Made by a program: the position numbers and the translations under genes | Assembly: GCA_017999075.1 (NCBI GenBank) | Contig: JAGOBX010000241.1 | Span: 1 to 6,032, forward strand | Length of the DNA stretch: 6,032 nucleotides | Source: Candidatus Babelota bacterium | Lineage (GTDB): Bacteria > JAGOBX01 | Reading direction: 5' to 3' | Notes under the pieces: generated by a model | The model's database searches: none | Told to the model about the DNA's origin: nothing | The model's input: the letters and a program-made list of their open reading frames with translations, nothing else | In this document: positions 1-5,885 of the stretch, one piece after another | Layout: each line of letters starts with the position of its first letter | Position numbering within the stretch: the first letter of the stretch is position 1

Positions 1-43
1 ACGTTTAAAAAATGTTTATCGCATTTTAAGATTATAAGTTTTA

Positions 44-72
44 TTGAAATTTATTTAAACAATTTTTATTAT
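44..72 (+). promoter_or_regulatory. Candidate sigma70-type promoter for the rubredoxin gene
   Basis: A -35-like TTGAAA (44-49) and a -10-like TATTAT (67-72) are separated by 17 bases, so transcription would start near base 79, about 35 bases before the rubredoxin ATG. An exact 8-bp palindrome, ATTGCAAT (80-87), lies at the predicted start. A second TATAAT at 92-97 has no -35 at proper spacing. The surrounding DNA is so AT-rich that chance matches are common, so this is a prediction only. Confidence 0.4.
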
Positions 73-101
73 TTAAATAATTGCAATAATATATAATCTT
101 T

Positions 102-107
102 AGGAGG
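102..107 (+). promoter_or_regulatory. Strong ribosome binding site for rubredoxin
   Basis: AGGAGG ends six bases before the ATG at 114, a consensus Shine-Dalgarno at good spacing. It fixes the start of a gene only 53 codons long. Confidence 0.85.
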
Positions 108-113
108 GTTATT

Positions 114-275
114 ATGAAAAAATATGTATGCAATGCTTGCGGATGGATTTATGATCCTGAAACAGGAGACCCTGATTCTGGTATTGCTCCAGGCACACCT
201 TTCGAACAACTTCCGGATAGTTTTGTGTATCCTGTATGCGGAGTTGGCAAAGACATGTTCGAAGTTCAGGAATAA
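114..275 (+). CDS. Rubredoxin with a Tyr in place of the third Cys ligand
   Basis: This encodes a 53-aa protein, the normal length for a small one-iron rubredoxin, a soluble cytoplasmic electron carrier typical of anaerobes. It begins [15 protein letters not shown] and ends with a [11 protein letters not shown] stretch, both hallmarks of the family. The first ligand pair is intact (C6 and C9 in CNAC). In the second knuckle, normally CPxCG, position 39 is Tyr (TAT at 228-230) and only C42 remains. The core aromatic at 37, usually Trp, is Phe. Tetrahedral FeS4 binding needs four Cys, so the protein may bind iron with altered ligation, bind poorly, or be decaying; a base error TGT to TAT is also possible. 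The Trp-to-Phe change needs two base changes, which favours real divergence over a single read error. The start is set by a consensus ribosome binding site. The identification as rubredoxin is very secure; its function as an ordinary rubredoxin is not. Confidence 0.93.
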   Translation: MKKYVCNACGWIYDPETGDPDSGIAPGTPFEQLPDSFVYPVCGVGKDMFEVQE

Positions 276-307
276 TTTTAATAATTTAGTGTCTATTCAA
301 AAATAAT

Positions 308-386
308 ATATTTCCATTTGATATGTCATAAAAAAAATTATTTTTTAATTTTTATATTTTCCACTTGATATTTCAAATGGAAATAT
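308..386 (+). terminator. Long imperfect hairpin after rubredoxin, likely terminator
   Basis: Bases 308-328 and 366-386 form a 21-position inverted repeat with 19 Watson-Crick pairs, one G-T wobble (325/369) and one mismatch (322/372). The first 14 pairs are perfect. The loop contains an A-run facing a T-run (330-346), which could extend the stem. T-rich sequence (TTTATTT) follows the right arm. The stem is AT-rich, so as a terminator it would be of modest strength. The right arm can also pair with 358-368, giving a shorter alternative hairpin. Position between rubredoxin and the next operon fits termination. A small palindromic repeat element is the main alternative. Confidence 0.5.
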
Positions 387-425
387 TTATTTAAAAACTG
401 ACCGGTTTTCAGGAATTTATATAAT

Positions 426-1046
426 ATGATAAAAAAAATATTATCTGTTATTTTTATATTATCGGTATTTTTTTTAATATCGGTACAAGCGGCAGGGATA
501 TCCGGTAAAATAATAAAAACTAACGGTGTTCCTTTAATTAATGGAAAAAAAACAACTTTAAATTCAACTGTCAATGAAGGCGATTTAATCGAAACAGAAT
601 TTTCAGAAAAAAGTTATGCAGACATACTTTTCAGCAATGGCACATATATACGTTTAAAAGAAAATTCAAAATTGAAACTTATTAAAACGTCAAATAAATT
701 CAAATTAAACCTTAAATCCGGAAAAATATTTGTAAATGTGGAAAAACTTCATAAAAATCAATCTTTTGTGGTATTTACCCCTGTTTCTGTCGTTGGAGTC
801 CGCGGAACAAAATTCGCATTGGAAACAACTGACAGGCAATCATATATCTGTGTATGCGAAGGAATTGTGGCAGTAAATAAAAAAAATATTTTTAACAGAA
901 TGTTTTCAAAAGACGTTGAAGTTTCACCTGATTATGATTTATGGATTAAATCCGGTTATACATTAAAAAAGCCTGCTTATTCTCCGGATATGTTAAAAGC
1001 CACCGTATCAGAATTTGAAAATATGGGGTTTAAAATAAACAAATAA
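426..1046 (+). CDS. Secreted FecR-domain protein
   Basis: A 206-aa protein. Residues 1-23 form a Sec signal peptide: MIKK, a hydrophobic stretch, then a VQA-A cleavage site. The mature part is a FecR-type domain (about residues 26-140): a short beta segment with GDLIET (52-57), a DILFSNGTYIRL strand (66-77), LKSGKIFVNV (96-105), and the family signature FTPVSVVGVRGTKF (117-130). The remaining ~65 residues show no domain I recognise. There is no N-terminal anti-sigma region and no cytoplasmic part, so this is not a classical FecR sigma regulator. It belongs to the exported FecR-only proteins, whose role is mostly undefined and likely periplasmic or surface-associated. AGGA at 411-414, 11 bases upstream, is a modest ribosome binding site. 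The stop shares one base with the next start (TAATG), making it the first gene of a coupled operon. No close promoter is convincing. Confidence 0.9.
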   Translation: MIKKILSVIFILSVFFLISVQAAGISGKIIKTNGVPLINGKKTTLNSTVNEGDLIETEFSEKSYADILFSNGTYIRLKENSKLKLIKTSNKFKLNLKSGKIFVNVEKLHKNQSFVVFTPVSVVGVRGTKFALETTDRQSYICVCEGIVAVNKKNIFNRMFSKDVEVSPDYDLWIKSGYTLKKPAYSPDMLKATVSEFENMGFKINK

Positions 1047-2191
1047 TGCAATTACACTCAAAATTTAATGCAGCTTACGATTGCATATATTTCAAAGCTG
1101 AAAAACCTTGCATATATCACAAAAAATCAGGGGCAATTTGTAAAAACTGTATTTTTTTTAAAAAACGCGGAATAAAAATATTAATAATCAAACTCGACGC
1201 TATGGGAGATGTTTTGCGGACAACATCAATATTATCTCCTTTAAAAAAAACATTTCCTGATTCTTCGGTTTATTGGATTACAAAATCAAATTCGCTTGAT
1301 CTTCTTTTAAACAATCCTCTTATTGATAAAGTCTTTGTTTACAATGAAAAATCAATATTGTATTTATCCTCATTGTTGTTTGACAATATTTTTTGTTTTG
1401 ACATTTCTCCTGAATCAGTTTTTCTTACAAGCATAATAAAATCAAAAAAATACTCTGGATTTGTGTGGGACAAATTAAATGAAATACCTGTTCCTGCCGA
1501 TGATAAAGCAAAATACTGGTATTCTTTAAGCATAAATGATGATTATAAAAAAAATAACAAACTTTCTTACCAGAAAATTATTCTAAAAACAGCAGGACTT
1601 AATTGTGAAAAAAAACTCGGTTATCCTATTCATTATTATTTCACTGAAAATGATAAGATTTTCCGTGAACTATGGGAAAAAAAAAATAAATTCGATACTC
1701 AGTTATATACTATCGGATTAAATACCGAGGTTGGCAATAAATGGCTTACAAAAAAATGGAAAACAGAATATTTCGAAAAATTAATAAAACTTCTGAAAAA
1801 ATATGACAAAAATATTAATATTATAGTTTTTTCAAATAATGAGTTCACTGCAAAATCCATTTCAAAATATCCGAAAACATATATGCCTTTAAAAAAATTA
1901 ACATTCAGAAACTATGCTGTTTTATTAAGTTTATGCGATTTAATCGTAACTTCTGATACTCTTGCTTTCCATCTTGCCGCGGCTTTGAAAAAAAAATCTG
2001 TTTGCATTACAGGACCTACAAGTAAAACTGAACTTGAAAATTATGGAAAAGGAATTATACTCGAATCTGATAAAAAAAAATGTTTATGCTGTTATAAAAT
2101 AAAATGCGGATTATCACCGAACTGTATGGATGATATAAAACCGGAATATGTCTTTGAAATAATAAAAAAAATGTTGGTTGAAAAATTATGA
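1046..2191 (+). CDS. Glycosyltransferase family 9 (heptosyltransferase-like) protein with Cys clusters
   Basis: A 381-aa protein, full length for GT9, the ADP-heptose:LPS heptosyltransferase family with a GT-B fold acting on the cytoplasmic side of the inner membrane. After a 42-residue extension comes the first Rossmann strand and the family motif IKLDAMGDVLRTT (48-60). Asp55 matches the catalytic base position of WaaC-type enzymes. The second half has GLNTEVGNKWLTKKW, then the nucleotide-sugar binding signature TSDTLAFHLAAAL (302-314) and GPTS (323-326). The extension has four cysteines (C13, C22, C32, C35) arranged like a small metal knuckle. The tail has C346, C348, C349, C354 and C360; a Cys-rich tail is common in GT9 proteins. 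I know similar N-terminal Cys extensions in related GT9 proteins, which supports this early start. The start overlaps the fecR stop by one base and no Shine-Dalgarno is visible, so translation is probably coupled. The acceptor sugar cannot be told from sequence; this points to LPS or other surface glycan assembly. Confidence 0.92.
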   Translation: MQLHSKFNAAYDCIYFKAEKPCIYHKKSGAICKNCIFFKKRGIKILIIKLDAMGDVLRTTSILSPLKKTFPDSSVYWITKSNSLDLLLNNPLIDKVFVYNEKSILYLSSLLFDNIFCFDISPESVFLTSIIKSKKYSGFVWDKLNEIPVPADDKAKYWYSLSINDDYKKNNKLSYQKIILKTAGLNCEKKLGYPIHYYFTENDKIFRELWEKKNKFDTQLYTIGLNTEVGNKWLTKKWKTEYFEKLIKLLKKYDKNINIIVFSNNEFTAKSISKYPKTYMPLKKLTFRNYAVLLSLCDLIVTSDTLAFHLAAALKKKSVCITGPTSKTELENYGKGIILESDKKKCLCCYKIKCGLSPNCMDDIKPEYVFEIIKKMLVEKL

Positions 2192-2646
2192 AACAATCTT
2201 ATAAAAATAAAAAAGCTTTTTTTGAATATGAAATTTTTGATAAGTTTGAAGCAGGATTAGTGCTTAATGGGTCTGAAGTAAAATCTATACGAGCCGGTAA
2301 AATAAATTTCATAGATTCATACTGCGATTTAAGGGATAACGAAATATTTTGTATAGGGCTTCACATATCCCCTTATAAAGAAGCTTCTTATAACAATACT
2401 GATCCATTGAGGGAAAGAAAATTATTGCTTAACAGAAAGGAAATAAATAAAATTGCCGGAAAAATCAAAGAAAAAGGTTTAACCTGCATTCCTTTAAACC
2501 TATATTTCAACAAACGTAATTTTGTCAAACTTGAAATAGGATTGGCCCGCGGAAAACGAATGTATGACAAACGTGAACAGATAAAGAAAAAAGACATACG
2601 CCAGGAACATTCTTCAAACTTAAAATTAAAAAATATCAAATTATGA
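2188..2646 (+). CDS. smpB: SsrA-binding protein SmpB
   Basis: A 152-aa protein, normal size for SmpB, the tmRNA partner that brings SsrA to stalled ribosomes in trans-translation. Family landmarks appear in order: NKKAFFEYEI at residues 7-16, FEAGLVLNGSEVKSIRAGK (20-38), DSY, HISPYKEAS, the DPLRERKLLL stretch, EIGLARGKRMYDKRE, and a basic C-terminal tail that in known SmpB enters the mRNA channel. The tail here (KKKDIRQEHSS and onward) is less arginine-rich than usual. The ATG overlaps the previous stop as ATGA (2188-2191) and the stop overlaps the next start as ATGA (2643-2646), so it is translationally coupled on both sides. No Shine-Dalgarno is visible. The tmRNA gene ssrA is not in this window. 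Confidence 0.97.
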   Translation: MKQSYKNKKAFFEYEIFDKFEAGLVLNGSEVKSIRAGKINFIDSYCDLRDNEIFCIGLHISPYKEASYNNTDPLRERKLLLNRKEINKIAGKIKEKGLTCIPLNLYFNKRNFVKLEIGLARGKRMYDKREQIKKKDIRQEHSSNLKLKNIKL

Positions 2647-4307
2647 ACTTACCTGATATCCAGATTATATTTAACCCTGTATTCCATAAATATATAGTAG
2701 TATTATGTTTTTTGATATCAATATTTCTGCTTATTGTTTTAATCAAAACAATAAAATCTTATTATTTGTTCGCAGTACAATTCGTTATTATCACAATGCT
2801 TTTGCTGATTATCATGAATCCAGTTTTAAAAATAAAATCAGGATTGAAAACTTTTCCTGATCCTGTTATTCTGGTTGATGATTCTTCAAGTATGCTTAAT
2901 TTAACTGGCGATAAAAAAACAAGACTGGAAAAAACTCAACAGCTGATTAGTGAGATTAAAAAAAAAACAGGTCTTAAATTTTCAGAGTTCAATTTTTCAG
3001 ATTTCAATACTGAAAATCAAATAACCGCTTTATCAGAACTCGAAAAAATCGTAATTCCAGAAAAATCTTTTACAGTAGTTTTATCAGATTTCAACAGCGC
3101 CATTCCTCTCAATTCAGATATGAAAAACAAATTATTGTCAAAAGGCATAAATTTTCATTGCATTGACGGAGAACCTTTAAATTACGTAAAAATATCAGAC
3201 GTTTTTTATGAAAAAAATAAATCAGACGAATCATTTCTGAAATTAAAATTAAAAATTCAGGTTTATTATCCGGAAAATTATACTGTTTCTCTTTTTGAAC
3301 GCAATAAACTTATATCTATTAAGGATATAAGCCTTACAAAAACAGGCGAACATGAAATAATTTTGGATTATGATACAAAAAAAAATCTTTCAAGCCACTT
3401 ATTTTTTAAATTCGTAATTAATATTTCAAATAAAAATGCCAAAACTGAAAATATTATCATTGATAACGAATATAACTTAGCTGTTGAAAACAATATAAAA
3501 AAAAACAGAATCCTATGTGTAGTAAACACTCCTGACTGGGATTTTGCTTTTTTCAACCGGCTGCTTTCAAAATATTCATCAACAGAAATATCTTATTATC
3601 ACCAAACTTTAAAAAATATAAATCAGCCTATTTCTTCGTATTCAGGAAAATATGATCTTATTATATTGTTTAAACCTGATTTCAATTTTCTTCCAGCTCA
3701 AATAATAAATATGATTTTAAACAAAACTTCCGGAAAATCTACAATATTGTATTTTACAGGAACCAGAGAAAACAATTTCAACACTCTCAATTCCGTTAAA
3801 CAATTTTTCAAATTAAACACTCAAAAAAATATTGCTATTCAAAAAAACCATATATTAAAACAAGCTGTCCACAATGGAGGTTTATTTCTCCCCATTATCG
3901 ACTGGAACAAATATCCGCCATTTGATTCGATGTTAAGATTATATTCTCCTACAGAATCAATTCAGTATATTTCCGATATATCAGACAGCTCTCCGGTATT
4001 ATTTGAAATAAATAATGAAAAAACTCTATCGCTTGTATTTACTGTATCAGGTTTTTATAAATGGCAGTTTAATGAAGGACTTATGTCTGGAAATTCTAAT
4101 GAAATACCATATTTCTGGAACAGTATAATAACATATCTTTTAAATAAATCCATCCAGGACGACTTGCTGATTATCCCGTCAAAACCACTTTATTTGTATG
4201 AAAAATTCGAAAAAGCAGAGTTTGAAATAATTTTATCAGAAAATTTAAAAAAATATTCAAATCAATTAACAGCATCTCACTATACTGATCATTCAAAAAA
4301 AATATAA
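2643..4307 (+). CDS. Membrane-anchored VWA / glutamine-amidotransferase-like protein, N-terminal part (frame broken at A8 tract)
   Basis: 554 codons in this frame. Two N-terminal membrane segments (about residues 17-36 and 40-58) are followed by a von Willebrand A-like domain with the metal-site signature VDDSSSM (DxSxS: D79, S81, S83) and LSDF (147-150) as a likely later Asp (D149). A beta-rich linker follows. From about residue 289, RILCVVNTPDWDFAFFNRLL starts a class I glutamine-amidotransferase-like fold with KYDLIIL near 335 and LYFTGT near 371, without a visible catalytic triad. This domain order matches BatA-type and putative amidotransferase membrane proteins, whose molecular function is unclear; they usually end in one more membrane helix before a basic tail. 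Here the frame ends early at 4305-4307, and the missing helix sits in the other frame downstream. Joining the frames at the A8 tract gives about 678 aa. Coupled to smpB by ATGA, without a visible Shine-Dalgarno. It may be a pseudogene, a slippage-expressed gene or an assembly error. Confidence 0.8.
   Translation: MNLPDIQIIFNPVFHKYIVVLCFLISIFLLIVLIKTIKSYYLFAVQFVIITMLLLIIMNPVLKIKSGLKTFPDPVILVDDSSSMLNLTGDKKTRLEKTQQLISEIKKKTGLKFSEFNFSDFNTENQITALSELEKIVIPEKSFTVVLSDFNSAIPLNSDMKNKLLSKGINFHCIDGEPLNYVKISDVFYEKNKSDESFLKLKLKIQVYYPENYTVSLFERNKLISIKDISLTKTGEHEIILDYDTKKNLSSHLFFKFVINISNKNAKTENIIIDNEYNLAVENNIKKNRILCVVNTPDWDFAFFNRLLSKYSSTEISYYHQTLKNINQPISSYSGKYDLIILFKPDFNFLPAQIINMILNKTSGKSTILYFTGTRENNFNTLNSVKQFFKLNTQKNIAIQKNHILKQAVHNGGLFLPIIDWNKYPPFDSMLRLYSPTESIQYISDISDSSPVLFEINNEKTLSLVFTVSGFYKWQFNEGLMSGNSNEIPYFWNSIITYLLNKSIQDDLLIIPSKPLYLYEKFEKAEFEIILSENLKKYSNQLTASHYTDHSKKI
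4293..4304 (+). other. A8 tract / slippery sequence at the frame break
   Basis: TCA AAA AAA ATA in the upstream frame contains A-AAA-AAA, a heptamer of the XXXYYYZ type, inside an A8 run (4295-4302). A -1 shift here, or one extra A in DNA or RNA, joins the upstream protein (..DHSKK) to the downstream frame (NIIKLSDNFQ..). The downstream frame is open from 4289, so the only region where the switch can occur is about 4289-4307, and the A8 tract fills its middle. I see no strong stem or pseudoknot just downstream, only short AT-rich repeats, so classical programmed ribosomal frameshifting is weakly supported. Confidence 0.65.
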
Positions 4308-4336
4308 TAAAATTATCTGACAATTTTCAAAATTAT

Positions 4337-4678
4337 ATGCTTCCGTCTCAAAAAACAGGATTAAATAAAATCGAATGTTCATTACCTGTTTCGTCCTCGG
4401 CAAAAACACCTGCCAAATCAGCCTTTGAATACTTTATTGATATTCCTTTATTAGAAAAAAATTCCGGCATTAAAACCGAGTCTGTCAAATCCATTTTTTT
4501 CAAAAACCAGGAATATTATAATTTTCAAAATTCAAAATCATTTATAAATAATTTCAGAAATTTTATTAAACCTATTGAAAATCATTATTATATCGACATT
4601 ATAAGCAACATATATTTCATGTGCTCATGCATATTCTTTTTTTGTTTACAATGGTTTTTATTAAAAAAAACAAAATAA
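4337..4678 (+). pseudogene. C-terminal part of the VWA/amidotransferase-like membrane protein, in shifted frame
   Basis: The first ATG of this frame is at 4337, giving 113 codons, but the frame is open back to 4289 and the upstream residues (NIIKLSDNFQNY) read as smooth continuation of the previous gene. It holds a beta-type segment, an acidic/basic linker, then a hydrophobic helix (IISNIYFMCSCIFFFCLQWFLL) and the terminal KKTK. The helix-QW-LLKK ending matches the usual closing helix (LEW..RR pattern) of BatA/amidotransferase-like membrane proteins, the piece the upstream frame lacks. The ATG has no Shine-Dalgarno and an independent 113-aa gene with this content is unlikely. Read as the 3' portion of one split gene spanning 2643-4678. 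It would be dead if no slippage occurs. Confidence 0.7.
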
Positions 4679-4682
4679 ATTA

Positions 4683-4711
4683 TTGACAACTATTCGATAG
4701 TATATTATATT
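4683..4711 (+). promoter_or_regulatory. Near-consensus promoter upstream of ilvC
   Basis: An exact -35 TTGACA (4683-4688) and a TATATT -10 (4706-4711, five of six matches) are separated by 17 bases. It begins five bases after the upstream stop codon. The spacer holds an inverted repeat, ACTAT-TCG-ATAGT (4689-4701), which is a possible operator. Predicted start is near 4718, giving an 85-base leader for ilvC. An exact TTGACA at ideal spacing is much less likely by chance than the generic AT-rich -10 matches seen elsewhere in the window. Confidence 0.7.
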
Positions 4712-4720
4712 TAAAATTTA

Positions 4721-4769
4721 AAAATAATAATCAAGCTGTAATTTTATTGTTCGGCTTGATTTTTATTTT
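4721..4769 (+). terminator. Terminator-like hairpin between the ilvC promoter and ilvC
   Basis: AATCAAGCTG (4729-4738) pairs with CGGCTTGATT (4752-4761): ten pairs including one G-U wobble, with a 13-base loop. After one mismatch the stem continues with seven A/T pairs (4721-4727 with 4763-4769). The right side runs into TTTTTATTTT, a good U-tract. This fits an intrinsic terminator for the upstream operon. It lies just after the predicted ilvC transcription start and no good promoter is visible between it and ilvC, so it may also act as an attenuator. Confidence 0.72.
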
Positions 4770-4785
4770 ATCTCAATAAGTTTGT

Positions 4786-4791
4786 AGGAGG
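4786..4791 (+). promoter_or_regulatory. Ribosome binding site for ilvC
   Basis: AGGAGG, a consensus Shine-Dalgarno, lies 11 bases before the ATG at 4803. The spacing is a little long but acceptable. It follows the terminator-like hairpin by about 16 bases, so hairpin formation would not cover it directly. Confidence 0.85.
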
Positions 4792-4802
4792 GTTTTCTAA
4801 AA

Positions 4803-5819
4803 ATGGCTAATATTTATTATGATAAAGATTGCGATTTAAAATATCTTTCAGGAAAAAAAGTTGCCATATTAGGTTACGGCAGTCAAGGACACGCTCATGC
4901 TCAGAATTTACGCGACAGCGGTATAGATGTAATAGTAGCGGAATATCCAGGCGGAGCAGCATGGAAAAAAGCGGAACAGGCTGGATTTAAAGTATCTTCT
5001 GCTGACGAAGCTGCCAAACTCGGAGATATCATAGTATTCACATTGCCTGACACTATTCAATCAGGAATTTATGACAAATCAATAAAAGCTAATTTAACTA
5101 AAGGAAAAGTTCTTTTATTTGCCCATGGTTTTAATATAAGATACAATCAAATAGTTCCCCCTGATTTCGTTGATGTTATTATGGTTGCTCCAAAAGGACC
5201 GGGTCATCTGGTACGCAGTGAATATATGGAAGGTCGCGGAGTTCCTAATTTAATAGCTGTAGAGCAGAATGCTTCAGGAAATGCAAAAAATATAGCTATG
5301 GCTTATTCTAAAGGGATCGGCGGCAGCCGCGCTGGAATTATAGAAACAACATTTACTGAAGAAACAGAAACAGATTTGTTTGGAGAACAGGCTATCCTGT
5401 GCGGCGGAGTTACCGCTCTTATGGAAGCAGGATTCCAAACTCTTGTTGAAGCAGGATACCAGCCTGAAATCGCATATTTTGAATGTATTCATGAAATGAA
5501 ACTTATTGTTGACCTTATATACGAAGGCGGAATGGAATGGATGTGGTATTCAGTCTCTGACACAGCAGAATTCGGAGGGTTGACTGTAGGTCCGAAAATT
5601 GTTACAGAAGAAACCAAAAAAGCAATGAAAGAAGTTCTAAAACGAATTCAAACCGGTGAATTTGCTTCTGAATGGTTAAGCGAAACAAGAGTGGGCCAGC
5701 CGAAATTCAAATCATTAAGAAATATTTCAAAAAATAACCTTAATGAAAAAGTCGGAGAAAAACTAAGAAAAATGATGCCTTGGTTATCAAAAAGAAAAAC
5801 TGAAACAGGCGGCAAATAA
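4803..5819 (+). CDS. ilvC: Ketol-acid reductoisomerase, class I (predicted NADH-preferring)
   Basis: A 338-aa enzyme, the standard short (class I) length. It converts 2-acetolactate or 2-aceto-2-hydroxybutyrate to the dihydroxy acids of valine, isoleucine and leucine synthesis, using Mg2+ and NAD(P)H, in the cytoplasm. The N-terminal Rossmann domain has [13 protein letters not shown] (24-36). Catalytic and metal residues are all present: H108 (AHGFN), K131 (APKGPGH), D191 and E195 (DLFGEQ), E227 and E231 (ECIHE), and S252. The cofactor loop after strand 2 reads AEYPGGAAW (46-54), where NADPH enzymes typically have GLRPGSASW. The phosphate-gripping Arg and both Ser are missing and Glu47 appears, so NADH preference is inferred. 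The gene stands alone without ilvB, ilvN or ilvD nearby. It has its own promoter, possible attenuator and strong ribosome binding site. Base composition is richer in G+C than its neighbours, as expected for a highly conserved enzyme. Confidence 0.98.
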   Translation: MANIYYDKDCDLKYLSGKKVAILGYGSQGHAHAQNLRDSGIDVIVAEYPGGAAWKKAEQAGFKVSSADEAAKLGDIIVFTLPDTIQSGIYDKSIKANLTKGKVLLFAHGFNIRYNQIVPPDFVDVIMVAPKGPGHLVRSEYMEGRGVPNLIAVEQNASGNAKNIAMAYSKGIGGSRAGIIETTFTEETETDLFGEQAILCGGVTALMEAGFQTLVEAGYQPEIAYFECIHEMKLIVDLIYEGGMEWMWYSVSDTAEFGGLTVGPKIVTEETKKAMKEVLKRIQTGEFASEWLSETRVGQPKFKSLRNISKNNLNEKVGEKLRKMMPWLSKRKTETGGK

Positions 5820-5821
5820 TT

Positions 5822-5872
5822 TTTAAAATTATTGCGGGAAACCGGATATTTTTTCATTATTATAATTTTAAG
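5822..5872 (+). repeat. Dyad in the ilvC-rpsT gap reaching the rpsT ribosome binding site
   Basis: TAAAATTAT (5824-5832) is an exact inverted match of ATAATTTTA (5862-5870), extendable by one A-T pair and one G-U pair to 5822/5872. The right arm touches the AAGGAG at 5870-5875, so the stem could partly hide the rpsT ribosome binding site. All pairs are A-T, so stability is low and chance is a real possibility. The remaining gap (5820-5885) shows no GC-rich terminator and no clear promoter, so rpsT may be read from the ilvC transcript. Confidence 0.3.
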
Positions 5873-5875
5873 GAG
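5870..5875 (+). promoter_or_regulatory. Ribosome binding site for rpsT
   Basis: AAGGAG lies ten bases before the ATG at 5886 and supports that start. Confidence 0.8.
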
Positions 5876-5885
5876 ATATTTTTAA

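Noticed and set aside
124-306. A 60-codon plus-strand frame overlapping rubredoxin
   Set aside because: It lies in another frame of the clear rubredoxin gene, has no ribosome binding site of its own and resembles no family I know.
420-425. Exact TATAAT just before the fecR ATG
   Set aside because: Transcription would start inside the coding sequence, and the only -35 (CTGACC) is poor. It is expected by chance in such AT-rich DNA.
338-574. Minus-strand open frame across the fecR start
   Set aside because: It overlaps the intergenic hairpin and the fecR signal peptide in antisense; hydrophobic low-complexity product from AT-rich DNA, no ribosome binding site.
1339-1533. Minus-strand open frame inside the GT9 gene
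   Set aside because: Antisense shadow of a well-supported gene.
2388-2639. Minus-strand open frame inside smpB
   Set aside because: Antisense shadow of an unmistakable smpB.
3368-3556. Minus-strand open frame inside the VWA gene
   Set aside because: Antisense shadow with Phe/Leu-rich low-complexity product.
4712-4802. ilvC leader as a T-box or known riboswitch
   Set aside because: The leader is under 100 bases with one simple hairpin; no T-box sequence or specifier-loop arrangement is visible.
5274-5857. Two minus-strand open frames (5274-5492 and 5648-5857) antisense to ilvC
   Set aside because: Antisense shadows; the ilvC reading is supported by every catalytic residue.
5861-5866. Exact TATAAT upstream of rpsT
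   Set aside because: No -35 at proper distance, and transcription would start within the ribosome binding site.
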